From Cruorifilaria tuberocauda (taxonomy: Eukaryota > Nematoda > Chromadorea > Rhabditida > Onchocercidae): DNA of 64,000 bases. The notes beneath the pieces were generated by a model. It was not told where the DNA came from and made no database searches. It saw only the letters and a program-made list of their open reading frames with translations. Where the stretch lies: NCBI GenBank assembly GCA_013365365.1, contig JABVXU010000032.1, forward strand, positions 62,001 through 126,000, given 5' to 3'. Shown piece after piece: positions 56,039 to 64,000 of this stretch (the stretch's first letter is position 1; every line of letters starts with the position of its first letter). Both the position numbers and the translations under genes were made by a program.

Positions 56039-56476
56039 ATGGATAAAGCGGATTATAAAAAATTACTCAATTACACAAAGCTTCAAGTTGTCAAAAAGGC
56101 TTTATATACTATATCAGGTAACGATTTTACTCCTCATTTAGAAATACTATTTTCTACATGTTTTAATGGTGTTATCCTACCAGATTATTTAAAAAAGTTG
56201 TACCCTACTCAAATGGTTATTATATTACAACATCAATTCTATAGTTTAAAAGTTTTCGAGGACAGATTTAGCGTTATGTTAAGCTTTCACGGGAAACAAG
56301 AGCAAATCACTGTATCATTTTTTGCTATTAGTGAATTCCATGATAGAACCTTAGGAGACGTTTTAGTATTTGATAAAATCAATATTGATCCCAATAAAGA
56401 ATACAATAGTGAAAGATATACTAGAAAATTATTAAATGGCAGCATTATATCCATAGATCAGTTGCGTGATAAGTAA
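56039..56476 (+). CDS. sspB: ClpXP adaptor SspB (alphaproteobacterial type)
   Basis: SspB binds the ssrA tag and delivers tagged proteins to the ClpXP protease. The 145-residue protein follows the SspB-alpha pattern: HLEILFSTCFNGVILPDYL, YPTQMVIILQHQFYSL, FSVMLSFHGKQEQITVSFFAI (beta core that holds the tag), then a variable acidic linker and a short C-terminal ClpX-binding tail IISIDQLRDK. The N-terminal dimer helix (DYKKLLNYTKLQVVKKAL) is present. It begins within about ten bases of the tmRNA 3' region with no promoter between, so it may share the ssrA transcript. Confidence 0.9.
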   Translation: MDKADYKKLLNYTKLQVVKKALYTISGNDFTPHLEILFSTCFNGVILPDYLKKLYPTQMVIILQHQFYSLKVFEDRFSVMLSFHGKQEQITVSFFAISEFHDRTLGDVLVFDKINIDPNKEYNSERYTRKLLNGSIISIDQLRDK

Positions 56477-56960
56477 CTGGTGAAGCTTAGCTTTATAAAT
56501 GAAATTTGGAAAAAGTGAATTAAGAAAATACTAAGTACCTCCTTACCGAAATTTGTTTAGTAGATGCTTACTTTGTGTTTGCTATCTTGAATATTTATTA
56601 TACATTACTAGTAATTACAAGTATAAAGTTTAGTGCTTAAGCTATTAGGATTCCTACTTATCACACTGTTTTTAATTATCAAAATAGCTACACAATTACT
56701 TCTTTAGAGAGAGTGGACTAAGCCTTACATATTTTTCTTTAGAAAATTCTTATTCTATTTAAACTTATTATCATAGAGCATACTGGTTATAGCAAAGGAT
56801 CAAATGACTTTCCTATAGCCACGCAAGTAGCATTTCCTCCATTTTACTTAGATGTGCAAGTTTTCAGTTTTTTGTTTTATATAAGGTTGACTATTCCATT
56901 AGTTCAACAAAATCTGTTTTCTTATATTAATATTCGTTTCATTGTAAAGCAAAGGTTATA

Positions 56961-57095
56961 TTACCTATTTTTAGAATACTCATCAGATAAACACAAAGCA
57001 GTAACTCTGTCATTATTTTCTTCTCAATTCTGTTTTTTCGTCAAAAAAGCTGCCACTATTTTTATAGCTTCACTATAAGTTGAAAGAATAATCAT
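56961..57095 (-). pseudogene. Decayed minus-strand fragment in the sspB-lipB gap
   Basis: A 44-codon frame from ATG 57095 reads STYSEAIKIVAAFLTKKQN, an in-frame TGA, then NDRVTALCLSDEYSKNR to TAA. It looks like broken coding sequence; no family is recognised. The 74-codon plus ORF at 56854-57078 is its shadow. The rest of the gap (56477-57208) shows nothing clear. Confidence 0.35.
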
Positions 57096-57208
57096 ATTTC
57101 ACTTTCTGAAAACATTGGGGCATATATTTGCATTCTTTTCAAAAAAAATTGGTGAAAGATTAAAATTGTGATAGATTAATATATAGAGCTAGAAAATAAA
57201 AAAATCAA

Positions 57209-57826
57209 ATGGTAGAGTGGTTAATACCTGATCGCATCATTGATTACAAATATGCTGTAAAGTTCATGGAAGTAAAAATTCAAGAAATTTATAACAATTT
57301 ATCTGACGAGCTGGTATGGCTAATTCAGCATCCTTCATTATACACGGCAGGAATTAGCGCAAAAGATGACGAAATTGTTGAAGAATTGTTTCCAGTATAC
57401 AAAACAAGCAGAGGTGGTAAGTATACATATCATGGACCAGGACAGCGCATTATATACTTAATGTTAAACCTTAAAAAAAGAGATAAATGCAACATAAGGC
57501 TCTATATTAGAGAGCTAAGTAATTGGATTATAAATGTTCTAAGACACTTTAATATATTAGGAAAATTTAAAGAAGACAAAATAGGTATTTGGGTGAACGA
57601 TAATGGAGTAGAAAAAAAAATAGCAGCTTTTGGCATTCGTTTAAAAAAATGGGTAACCTACCATGGTGTAGCACTCAACGTTTCTCCGGATCTTTCTCAC
57701 TACAATGGTATTATTCCATGTGGACTGAAAGATTACGGTGTTACATCAATGAAAGAATTAGGAGTTGAAGTTTTATTGGATGAATTAGATGACATATTAA
57801 AAAAAGAATTTTACAAGGTATTCTAA
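57209..57826 (+). CDS. lipB: Lipoyl(octanoyl) transferase LipB
   Basis: LipB moves octanoyl groups from ACP to lipoyl domains, such as those of pyruvate dehydrogenase. The 205-residue protein has HPSLYTAGISAKDDE, the substrate loop RGGKYTYHGPGQRIIYLMLNL, the catalytic region KKIAAFGIRLKKWVTYHGVALNV (with the family Lys) and CGLKDYGVTSMKELG, where the catalytic Cys is the C of IIPCGL. Length normal. It is a single-gene unit followed by a strong hairpin at 57895. Confidence 0.95.
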   Translation: MVEWLIPDRIIDYKYAVKFMEVKIQEIYNNLSDELVWLIQHPSLYTAGISAKDDEIVEELFPVYKTSRGGKYTYHGPGQRIIYLMLNLKKRDKCNIRLYIRELSNWIINVLRHFNILGKFKEDKIGIWVNDNGVEKKIAAFGIRLKKWVTYHGVALNVSPDLSHYNGIIPCGLKDYGVTSMKELGVEVLLDELDDILKKEFYKVF

Positions 57827-57894
57827 TATGTTTCATTAGTATTTACTTATACTATATTGTACTAATTTTACCTTGCAATCAAGTTGATATTATT

Positions 57895-57916
57895 CCTCTC
57901 TCTTACAAGAGAGAGG
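57895..57916 (+). terminator. Hairpin after lipB, possible terminator
   Basis: CCTCTCTCTT pairs perfectly with AAGAGAGAGG, two bases between (effectively a 9-bp stem with a four-base loop). The downstream sequence has only a weak T-run, so it may act as a terminator or as an RNA-stability hairpin. Confidence 0.4.
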
Positions 57917-58564
57917 AGTCATACTTTATAACTTATGAAGGAGCATAGTAAAAACTTTAGATTTTAATTTTTATATTGATTGAAAAATTATATATTAGCA
58001 ACAATTATCTTTATTCATCACTATGATGGACTTAGAGCAAAAGATTTGACAGCATACCACTGGTAGTGGATAAACAACTTAGTGTATTAAAGTAAGTTTA
58101 ATATAAATAGTTCCTATAATCTGTAATTAGTAGAATTATTTTGACGTTTATCTATAAATCAAATGTGGTTAGCAATTCCTTTTTTCTATCATGCTAAAAT
58201 ATTAGTAAACCACTTTGTTTATGAATATAAGCAAAGCTCTATATTTGAAGATATATAAATTTTCCAAGTGGTCACTGAAGTATAATGCAGATCACTTTGA
58301 ACAAGTCGCACCTAAAGAAGTACAAACTTTAATTTTATGAACTCAGACAATAGTAGTCTTGCTAAAATTGCAAGAACCGTAAGAAATATTAACTTCCACA
58401 CGTTTACAATAATAATGAAAGGTGCAAACCGTGTCATATAAATTGTCATTTATTTTCTAGAACTCAGGCTACTATAGCATTCAAGGTAAGAGAAAAGATT
58501 CATTTTTATGAACATGTAAAGCATAAGTCTTAAAATTGCCAGCTAATAGACATTCATAAACTAA
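57917..58564. other. Gene-free stretch with two short plus-strand ORFs
   Basis: Nothing certain. A 39-codon ORF (58221-58340) and a 34-codon ORF (58337-58441) overlap by ATGA, and both read as protein-like (KWSLKYNADHFEQV; NSSLAKIARTVRNIN). They could be remnants of a former gene. No family is recognised. Confidence 0.3.
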
Positions 58565-59368
58565 TCAATAAAAATACTTCAATGCATTTTCAAATATAAG
58601 CATTCCGTCACCATACTTTGGTACATCTGATTTTAACCGTTTACACTTTTCTTTTTTAAGCGGCCAGTTATCCTGCTGAGTAAAAAATATTCCTCTCTCT
58701 GGATGAGGCATCAAAGCCAATACCTTGCCACTTTTATCTGACAAAGCAGCAAGATCATATACAGAGCCATTTGGATTAAAAGGAAACTGCAAGTTAGCGT
58801 AGTTACCATTTTCATCAACGTAGCGCAGTGCAATAGAGTCATTTTTAACCAACTGATCTAAAATATACTTGCTCATGAAAAACTTGCCCTCTCCATGAGC
58901 AACAGGAAGATACAATTCATCTAGACCACGTATCCAAATAGAATTACTATAAGGATTAACTTTAACTCTAATCCAACGGCATTGATAATTACCTACATCA
59001 TTACATGTTAAAGCAATATTAGAGAATTCTGGAATTAACTTCACTAGTATTTGACAACCGTTACATATTCCAATAATAAGTTTGTCCTGGGATAAGAAAT
59101 CCTGAAATTCACTTAACAAGTTATTCTTAATACGTAGAGCAAAAGCATTACCAGCCCCAGTGTCATCGCCATAGGAAAAACCCCCTGGAATTGCGAGTAT
59201 ATTACTAGATTGCAATTCATCTGGACTATATATGACTTCATTAATATGAACAATTTTTACTTTTACATTACTGATACCAAGTTTTCTGCTGCACTCTTCA
59301 AATGCAAATGCAGTTTCTTTTTCACAATTTAACCCATAACCAAATAAGACAATAACTTTCATGATCAA
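58565..59368 (-). CDS. purQ: Phosphoribosylformylglycinamidine synthase subunit PurQ
   Basis: PurQ is the glutaminase subunit that supplies ammonia to PurL in purine synthesis. The 267-residue class I amidotransferase shows GGFSYGDDTGAGNAF, the nucleophile elbow IIGICNGCQILVKL (Cys), the LPVAHGEGKF segment and MPHPERG (His-x-Glu) near the end. Its ATG overlaps the pstA stop by four bases; a second ATG two codons later is an alternative start. purC and purM lie a few kilobases away. Confidence 0.94.
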   Translation of the reverse strand: MIMKVIVLFGYGLNCEKETAFAFEECSRKLGISNVKVKIVHINEVIYSPDELQSSNILAIPGGFSYGDDTGAGNAFALRIKNNLLSEFQDFLSQDKLIIGICNGCQILVKLIPEFSNIALTCNDVGNYQCRWIRVKVNPYSNSIWIRGLDELYLPVAHGEGKFFMSKYILDQLVKNDSIALRYVDENGNYANLQFPFNPNGSVYDLAALSDKSGKVLALMPHPERGIFFTQQDNWPLKKEKCKRLKSDVPKYGDGMLIFENALKYFY

Positions 59369-60615
59369 AAACTAAAAAACTCGAATTTCTTCTTTACAAA
59401 ATTTGCTACTAAATTCAAGGCAAATAACATTATTAACAGAGCTATAATTGCAATAGCAGCAAGTTCAATGAATGCAATTTCAGGACTACTTGACCATATA
59501 TATATTTGTACAGGTAAAACAGTTGCTGGATCAGAAAATGATGTTGGTGTATCAGCAATAAACGCTACTGTACCTACCATAAGTAAAGGGGAAGATTCAC
59601 CCAAAACTCTTGCAACTGCAAGCATAGTACCGTGTATTACCCTTGGTAGTGCAATAGGCAAAGAGTGATCTAACATTACCTTAATATGAGATGCCCCAAG
59701 AGCAAAAGCTGCATCTTTTATTGCAATGGGAACGTTTGCAAAGGCATTTTTTGTTGCAATTACGATACTAGGTAACATCATAAATGAAAGAGTCATTCCA
59801 CTAACAAGAGGTGAAGAACGTGGCAGTTTAAACATACCAAGGTAGAGAGTTAAGCCTGCTACACCAAATATTATTGAAGGCACTGCAGCAAGATTATTTA
59901 TACTAACTTCTATAATGCTAGTCATCATACTATTCTTTGACATGAATTCATGAAGGCATATACCTGACATAATTCCTATTGGCAATGCTAAGGCTAAGCA
60001 CACTATAATTGTCATCAAGGAGCCAACAAATGCACCTAAAATTCCTGCATTTTCAGGTTCACGAGAATCAGACTTAAGAAATAAAGACTTATTAAAGAAC
60101 TTTCCCACCCTGTTCTTCTCTTTTAGAGAAAAGAGCAATCTAGCATAATGATCATTAAAATATTTATCCTTATTTATTGAATTGATCACACTTGACGCAG
60201 TAAACCAAATTTCATACCGCCCACTGTATTTTACTTTCCTACGAAAAAAGGTTTCTAATTCTTTGTAAGAATTACGACTTAAAATCTCGTCATTACTTTT
60301 AAAATCAGTTCCTTCAAATATTTTATGTAAGGAATCATTGAGTAATTTTATAGATTTATACCTCAAATCACTAGGATTACCTACTAAAGAAAAATCAGAG
60401 TCTATTTCTATTGGCAACAAAATTTTTGTTATTGTTAATGCACTATAAGAGTTAATTAATATACTCAACAATATACATATAGGACAGCTAAGAGAAATAA
60501 CTAGTGTTACGAAAGAACAAAAATATAGTGTTCTATTTCTTTTATTTTTTCTTCTTATACGAGCATGTACACGCCTAGATTGAAGTATCTTGAGGAATTT
60601 TGTCTTTATGCTCAT
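59365..60615 (-). CDS. pstA: Phosphate ABC transporter permease PstA
   Basis: PstA is one of the two inner membrane permeases of the high-affinity phosphate importer. The 416-residue protein has an N-terminal membrane segment (about 30-58), a long periplasmic-type loop, and then five further segments. The inner membrane permease loop ALGASHIKVMLDHSLPIALPRVIHG (EAA-type motif) is followed by ARVLGESSPLLMVG. The loop makes it longer than E. coli PstA (296); longer PstA proteins are common in alphaproteobacteria. pstC, pstB and pstS are not here, so the transporter genes are scattered. Confidence 0.9.
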   Translation of the reverse strand: MSIKTKFLKILQSRRVHARIRRKNKRNRTLYFCSFVTLVISLSCPICILLSILINSYSALTITKILLPIEIDSDFSLVGNPSDLRYKSIKLLNDSLHKIFEGTDFKSNDEILSRNSYKELETFFRRKVKYSGRYEIWFTASSVINSINKDKYFNDHYARLLFSLKEKNRVGKFFNKSLFLKSDSREPENAGILGAFVGSLMTIIVCLALALPIGIMSGICLHEFMSKNSMMTSIIEVSINNLAAVPSIIFGVAGLTLYLGMFKLPRSSPLVSGMTLSFMMLPSIVIATKNAFANVPIAIKDAAFALGASHIKVMLDHSLPIALPRVIHGTMLAVARVLGESSPLLMVGTVAFIADTPTSFSDPATVLPVQIYIWSSSPEIAFIELAAIAIIALLIMLFALNLVANFVKKKFEFFSF

Positions 60616-60737
60616 TTTATAGCTAGCCTAAACAAGGTTCTCTTACTTGTACTAAATACCCACATTTTTTTGCTATCTCAGTGACAACATTAACATTATT
60701 AAATATATATCGTTTAACACTGAAACTTCTATGATAC

Positions 60738-61115
60738 CTACTTAGACCTATTGCTATTGTAAGTAGTACGCCCCTTTACCCTCGCAGCTTTTCCAAATAA
60801 TTTACATAAGTAATATAGTTTTGCTCTGCGAGCCTTTCCACTCCTGGTTACTTGTACAGAAACTAATGCAGGAGAATAAACAAAAAATTGGGATACTATA
60901 CTTTCTCCGTGACTCACTTTTCTAACTATAAAAGAAGAATGTAACCCACGGCTCTTTTCTGACAAACATACACCCTCAAATATTTGTATACGCTCGCCTG
61001 TACTATCGGCCATTTTAAAAGTAACTTTCAAATCATCACCAGGACGAAATTTTGGTATCTCCTTAACTAACATTTCCATTTGTTTCTTATTGAAATATTC
61101 AAGTAAATTTTTCAT
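60738..61115 (-). CDS. rplS: 50S ribosomal protein L19
   Basis: A 125-residue L19 at the subunit interface. Family features: [32 protein letters not shown], and the C-terminal [17 protein letters not shown] ([12 protein letters not shown] pattern). It overlaps trmD by 17 bases, keeping the classic trmD-rplS order; rpsP and rimM are not upstream. Confidence 0.95.
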   Translation of the reverse strand: MKNLLEYFNKKQMEMLVKEIPKFRPGDDLKVTFKMADSTGERIQIFEGVCLSEKSRGLHSSFIVRKVSHGESIVSQFFVYSPALVSVQVTRSGKARRAKLYYLCKLFGKAARVKGRTTYNSNRSK

Positions 61116-61806
61116 TTATTCCTCCATCTAATAATTCAGGTCTGCATCTTTTTGTTACAACTTGAGACTGTTTTTTTCTCCAATCACATATCTTTTTATG
61201 ATTGCCAGATAATAGAACTTCAGGCACCTTATGCTTCCTCCATTGCCTAGGTCTAGTATATTGAGGATATTCAAGTATACCGCCAGCATAGCTAAAACTC
61301 TCCTCAGCAAGACTATCAAAATTATTCACTACACCAGGAAGTAGCCTTATGCATACATCAAGAAGCACCATTGCTGCTGGCTCACCACCTGAAAGTATAT
61401 AATCCCCAATACTTAATTCATAAGGAGTATATTCATCTACTACCCTTTGGTCAATACCCTCAAATCGACCGCACAATATTGTTATATGAGAGAACCTTAT
61501 TAATTCTTTCGCAATACCCTGATTAAATTTTGTACCAGAAGGGGTCATATAAATAAACTTAGTGTCTTTATGAACGGAAAGAACACTATCAACTGCACTG
61601 CCAATTACATCAGGACGCATAATCATTCCTGCTCCACCTCCATATGGAGTATCATCTACTGTTGAATGCTTATTTTCAGCAAAAAAACGTATATTTACTA
61701 TCTCAAGGTTCCATATTTTCTTTTTTAACGCCTTTCCAGCAAGAGAATAGTTCAAAAATCCAGGAAACATGTCTGGAAATATAGTAAATACTGTAACATT
61801 GAGCAT
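61099..61806 (-). CDS. trmD: tRNA (guanine(37)-N1)-methyltransferase TrmD
   Basis: TrmD makes m1G37 in tRNA, preventing frameshifts. The 235-residue protein has the trefoil-knot SAM site: [40 protein letters not shown] and [22 protein letters not shown]. The C-terminal domain carries [25 protein letters not shown], where the Asp of the usual GDH variant is Asn (GNH). Length normal. First gene of the trmD-rplS pair. Confidence 0.95.
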   Translation of the reverse strand: MLNVTVFTIFPDMFPGFLNYSLAGKALKKKIWNLEIVNIRFFAENKHSTVDDTPYGGGAGMIMRPDVIGSAVDSVLSVHKDTKFIYMTPSGTKFNQGIAKELIRFSHITILCGRFEGIDQRVVDEYTPYELSIGDYILSGGEPAAMVLLDVCIRLLPGVVNNFDSLAEESFSYAGGILEYPQYTRPRQWRKHKVPEVLLSGNHKKICDWRKKQSQVVTKRCRPELLDGGINEKFT

Positions 61807-61870
61807 TTTTAAATTTATGATAAACTTAAATAAAAATTGATATAAAGTTTATAATATAGCTGAATCATTT

Positions 61871-62593
61871 ATGCTACCAGGTCAAATAGTATATGAAGGC
61901 AAAACTAAGTCCATTATTGAAACAAAAAATCCATTAATTGTTATACAGTATTTTAAAGATGACGTCACAGCACTTAATAAAAAAAAGCATGAAATTATTG
62001 AAGGCAAAGGAATAATAAATAACCTTATTAGTGCTTTTATCATGAGAAAACTCAAAAAAATGGGAATTGCCACACACTTTATAAAAACCTTAAATAAGAG
62101 GGAGCAATTAGTAAAAAAATTAAAAATTATACCCCTTGAAATAGTAGTAAGAAATGTTGCAGCAGGAAGTTTTTGTAAGCGCTTTAACATAAAAGAAGGT
62201 AAGAGACTTGTACCTCCCATAATAGAGCTCTTTTATAAAGATGACAATTTATCTGACCCTATGGTAAATGAAAATCATGTAACATATTTTGGATGGCTAT
62301 CCTGCCAAGAAATAGAGGAAATTAAGATTATATCTTTAGAGATCAATAAATTCCTAATAGACCTATTTTTTAACGTAGTAATAGACTTGATTGATATTAA
62401 ACTGGAATTTGGCAGATTAATGAGTAATAGTACAAAACTCATCTTAGCTGATGAAATCAGTCCAGACAATTGTAGGCTATGGGACATAGATACACATAAG
62501 AAATTAGATAAGGATGTTTTTCGTTTAAGCTTAGGAGACCTAAAGGAGGCATACTTAGAAATTGCAAAAAGGTTATCACTAAAGTTAATTTAA
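61871..62593 (+). CDS. purC: Phosphoribosylaminoimidazole-succinocarboxamide synthase PurC
   Basis: PurC joins aspartate to CAIR in purine synthesis. The 240-residue protein shows IVYEGKTKSI at the start, FKDDVTALNKKKHEIIEGKG, the LEIVVRNVAAGSFCKR motif (RNIAAGS-like), KDDNLSDPMVNENH and LADEISPDNCRLWD near the end. It is divergent from trmD, and its stop overlaps the purM stop by four bases (convergent). purM and purQ nearby act in the same pathway. Confidence 0.96.
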   Translation: MLPGQIVYEGKTKSIIETKNPLIVIQYFKDDVTALNKKKHEIIEGKGIINNLISAFIMRKLKKMGIATHFIKTLNKREQLVKKLKIIPLEIVVRNVAAGSFCKRFNIKEGKRLVPPIIELFYKDDNLSDPMVNENHVTYFGWLSCQEIEEIKIISLEINKFLIDLFFNVVIDLIDIKLEFGRLMSNSTKLILADEISPDNCRLWDIDTHKKLDKDVFRLSLGDLKEAYLEIAKRLSLKLI

Positions 62594-63627
62594 CTAAATA
62601 CTACCCTCTCAAATGAATAATCATATGCATCATCAAGTTTCCCAATAACTTTAATCTCTTCTCCACACTTTTGAAAGTAATCTTTTACACTTTGTATGTT
62701 TTCAGATCCTATAATTAATACCACACCAATACCACAATTGAATGTTTTTAGCATTTCTTGCTTTCCTATCTTACCTTCTTCTATCATCCATAAAAATATA
62801 TCCGGCCACTTCCAAGAATTAGTATCTATATTTGCAAACAAATCTTTCGGAAGAATTCGTGGAATATTATCTATAAAGCTACCACCTGTGATGTGTGCAA
62901 TACCTTTTATTTGGGGCATAATAGATAACAAAGAATCAACATATATTTTTGTGGGCTTAAGCAATACCTCTCCCCAAATCTGGTTATTCCATGGAGATAA
63001 ATCATTATAGTTTATACCTAAATTTTTTAAAATACAACGTACTAAAGAAAATCCATTTGAATGAATCCCACTTGATTCTAATCCAACTATATAATCTCCT
63101 GCTTTCATTGCACTAAGATTTGGAAGAATTTTATTTTTATTAACTACCCCAACTACAAACCCTGCAAGGTCATAATGACTATTGCCATACATTCCAGGCA
63201 TTTCTGCAGTTTCCCCACCAATTAATGCTATTTTAGCTTGCCTGCATCCCTCTACAATACCTTGAACTACAGAAAGCAAAACATCTTTACCCAGAATACC
63301 TATTGCAAAATAATCAAGAAAGAACAAAGGTGTCGCCCCTTGCGCGAGCAAGTCATTTACACACATCGCAACTAGGTCTATACCTACAGTATCATGTCTA
63401 CCTACTTCTTGAGCTATTAGTAGCTTTGTGCCTACCCCATCAGTTGAGGAAACTAGCACAGGGTGATCATATTTTTTGATTAACTTGGCAAAATCAAACA
63501 TGGCAGAAAATGAACCTATCTCACTAATCACCTCTTCTTTTTTGTTTTTTTCAACAATGAATTTGACTTCTTTCATCAACTTATTATACAGTTCAAGATC
63601 TACTCCTGATTTAGAATAGGTATTCAT
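62590..63627 (-). CDS. purM: Phosphoribosylformylglycinamidine cyclo-ligase PurM
   Basis: PurM closes the imidazole ring to make AIR. The 345-residue protein has family motifs: YSKSGVDLELYNKLM at the start, STDGVGTKLLIAQ (ATP loop), DLVAMCVNDLLAQGATPLFFLDY, GGETAEMPGMY, GLESSGIHSNGFSLVR, HITGGSFIDNIPRILP and FNCGIGVVLI. Length and order normal. It converges on purC. Confidence 0.96.
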   Translation of the reverse strand: MNTYSKSGVDLELYNKLMKEVKFIVEKNKKEEVISEIGSFSAMFDFAKLIKKYDHPVLVSSTDGVGTKLLIAQEVGRHDTVGIDLVAMCVNDLLAQGATPLFFLDYFAIGILGKDVLLSVVQGIVEGCRQAKIALIGGETAEMPGMYGNSHYDLAGFVVGVVNKNKILPNLSAMKAGDYIVGLESSGIHSNGFSLVRCILKNLGINYNDLSPWNNQIWGEVLLKPTKIYVDSLLSIMPQIKGIAHITGGSFIDNIPRILPKDLFANIDTNSWKWPDIFLWMIEEGKIGKQEMLKTFNCGIGVVLIIGSENIQSVKDYFQKCGEEIKVIGKLDDAYDYSFERVVFS

Positions 63628-63761
63628 GATTATTTTGGAAATTTTACAGTTATTAACACTATATTAATAAACCACCACAAAAAGCACAATGAAATTCTCT
63701 CTCAATTGACTATCAATGCACTAACAATATAGGGTAATTTAAATTATTTACAATTGCCTAA

Positions 63762-64000
63762 TGAATAAAAACATCAAAAATGTATTATTGATAGCAGAGT
63801 TACTGTCAGGAAGATTGCTTCATGACTTCGCAAATTCTATGAATGGAATAATTTTTAGCTTAGAAGAGTTTGAAGAATGTGACAAGGATGATATCACATA
63901 TAAGGAGGCATTGTTGTTGCTTAGAGAGAGTTCTAATGATTTGATAAATAAACATAAAGTTATGAAGCAAGCGTATTCTTCTTCAGAAGATAATTACAAC
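63762..64000 (+). CDS. chpT: ChpT-like histidine phosphotransferase, 5' end only
   Basis: The gene enters at the right edge and continues beyond the window, so only 79 codons are seen. After a short start it reads LLIAELLSGRLLHDFANSMNGIIF; the His in RLLHDFANSMNG matches the phosphorylated His of ChpT (pattern SRICHDLISPVGAI in other alphaproteobacteria). An acidic stretch and a helical part follow. ChpT passes phosphate from CckA to CtrA and CpdR to control the cell cycle; Ehrlichia keep this pathway. The call rests on the His box and position of surrounding residues. Confidence 0.7.

Noticed and set aside
56854..57078. A 74-codon plus-strand ORF
   Set aside because: It is opposite a protein-like minus fragment and has antisense-type composition.
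1..64000. CRISPR arrays, insertion sequences, prophage, integrases, toxin-antitoxin pairs, 4.5S RNA, RNase P RNA and rRNA genes
   Set aside because: None recognised by reading; no regular repeat-spacer pattern, transposase motif or conserved RNA core was seen. A covariance-model scan would be decisive for the RNAs.

Overview
The window is low-GC, gene-sparse alphaproteobacterial DNA that best fits the Anaplasmataceae (Rickettsiales), most likely Ehrlichia or a close relative such as Neoehrlichia. Evidence: a circularly permuted two-piece tmRNA gene, an SspB-alpha adaptor, a ChpT-like phosphotransferase, a lone VirB8, a P28/Msp2-like outer membrane protein, a bamA-skp-fabZ cluster without the usual lipid A genes, and long gaps holding decayed coding sequence. 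Genus is inference; no database search was possible.

Layout. 1-3.4 kb: start of elbB, ffh, and a proton-antiporter (MrpD/NuoM-like) gene, all on minus. 4.3-11.8 kb: a minus-strand unit rseP-bamA-skp-fabZ-gltD-like; the last gene stops at the start of its final NAD-binding domain. 11.9-14.6 kb: sdhE (plus), an ihfB/HU-like gene broken by one stop codon, rpsA and tRNA-Ala. 14.7-23.9 kb: tRNA-Lys, recA, truA, dnaN, then yggT-ftsK-mraY-rnhB and virB8. 24-34.5 kb: holB, tsaC, yajC, glmS, era, a PolB-like exonuclease, prsA, gatC, mtaB and an outer membrane protein. 34.5-43 kb is mostly accessory or decayed: a CDF transporter, tRNA-Val and pyrB are intact, while two long gaps hold gene remnants, including an alpha/beta hydrolase-like pseudogene. 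43-55 kb: nadK, rpmE, fabD, gpmI, rsmH, rlpA, murC, eno, obgE. 55.7-64 kb: ssrA-sspB, lipB, pstA-purQ, trmD-rplS, purC, purM and the start of chpT.

How the genes work together: most are housekeeping (translation, replication and repair, envelope assembly, fatty acid start-up, purine and pyrimidine synthesis, glycolysis at gpmI and eno). Envelope genes are retained selectively: BamA, Skp, RseP, MraY, MurC, RlpA and FtsK are present, while lpxD and lpxA are missing from their usual place. tmRNA and SspB sit side by side, linking ribosome rescue to ClpXP proteolysis.

I found no CRISPR array, prophage, insertion sequence, toxin-antitoxin pair or clear new defence system. The unusual content is gene decay caught at several stages, a few proteins with odd insertions or truncations, and several well-formed promoters, one of which may drive a leaderless era mRNA.
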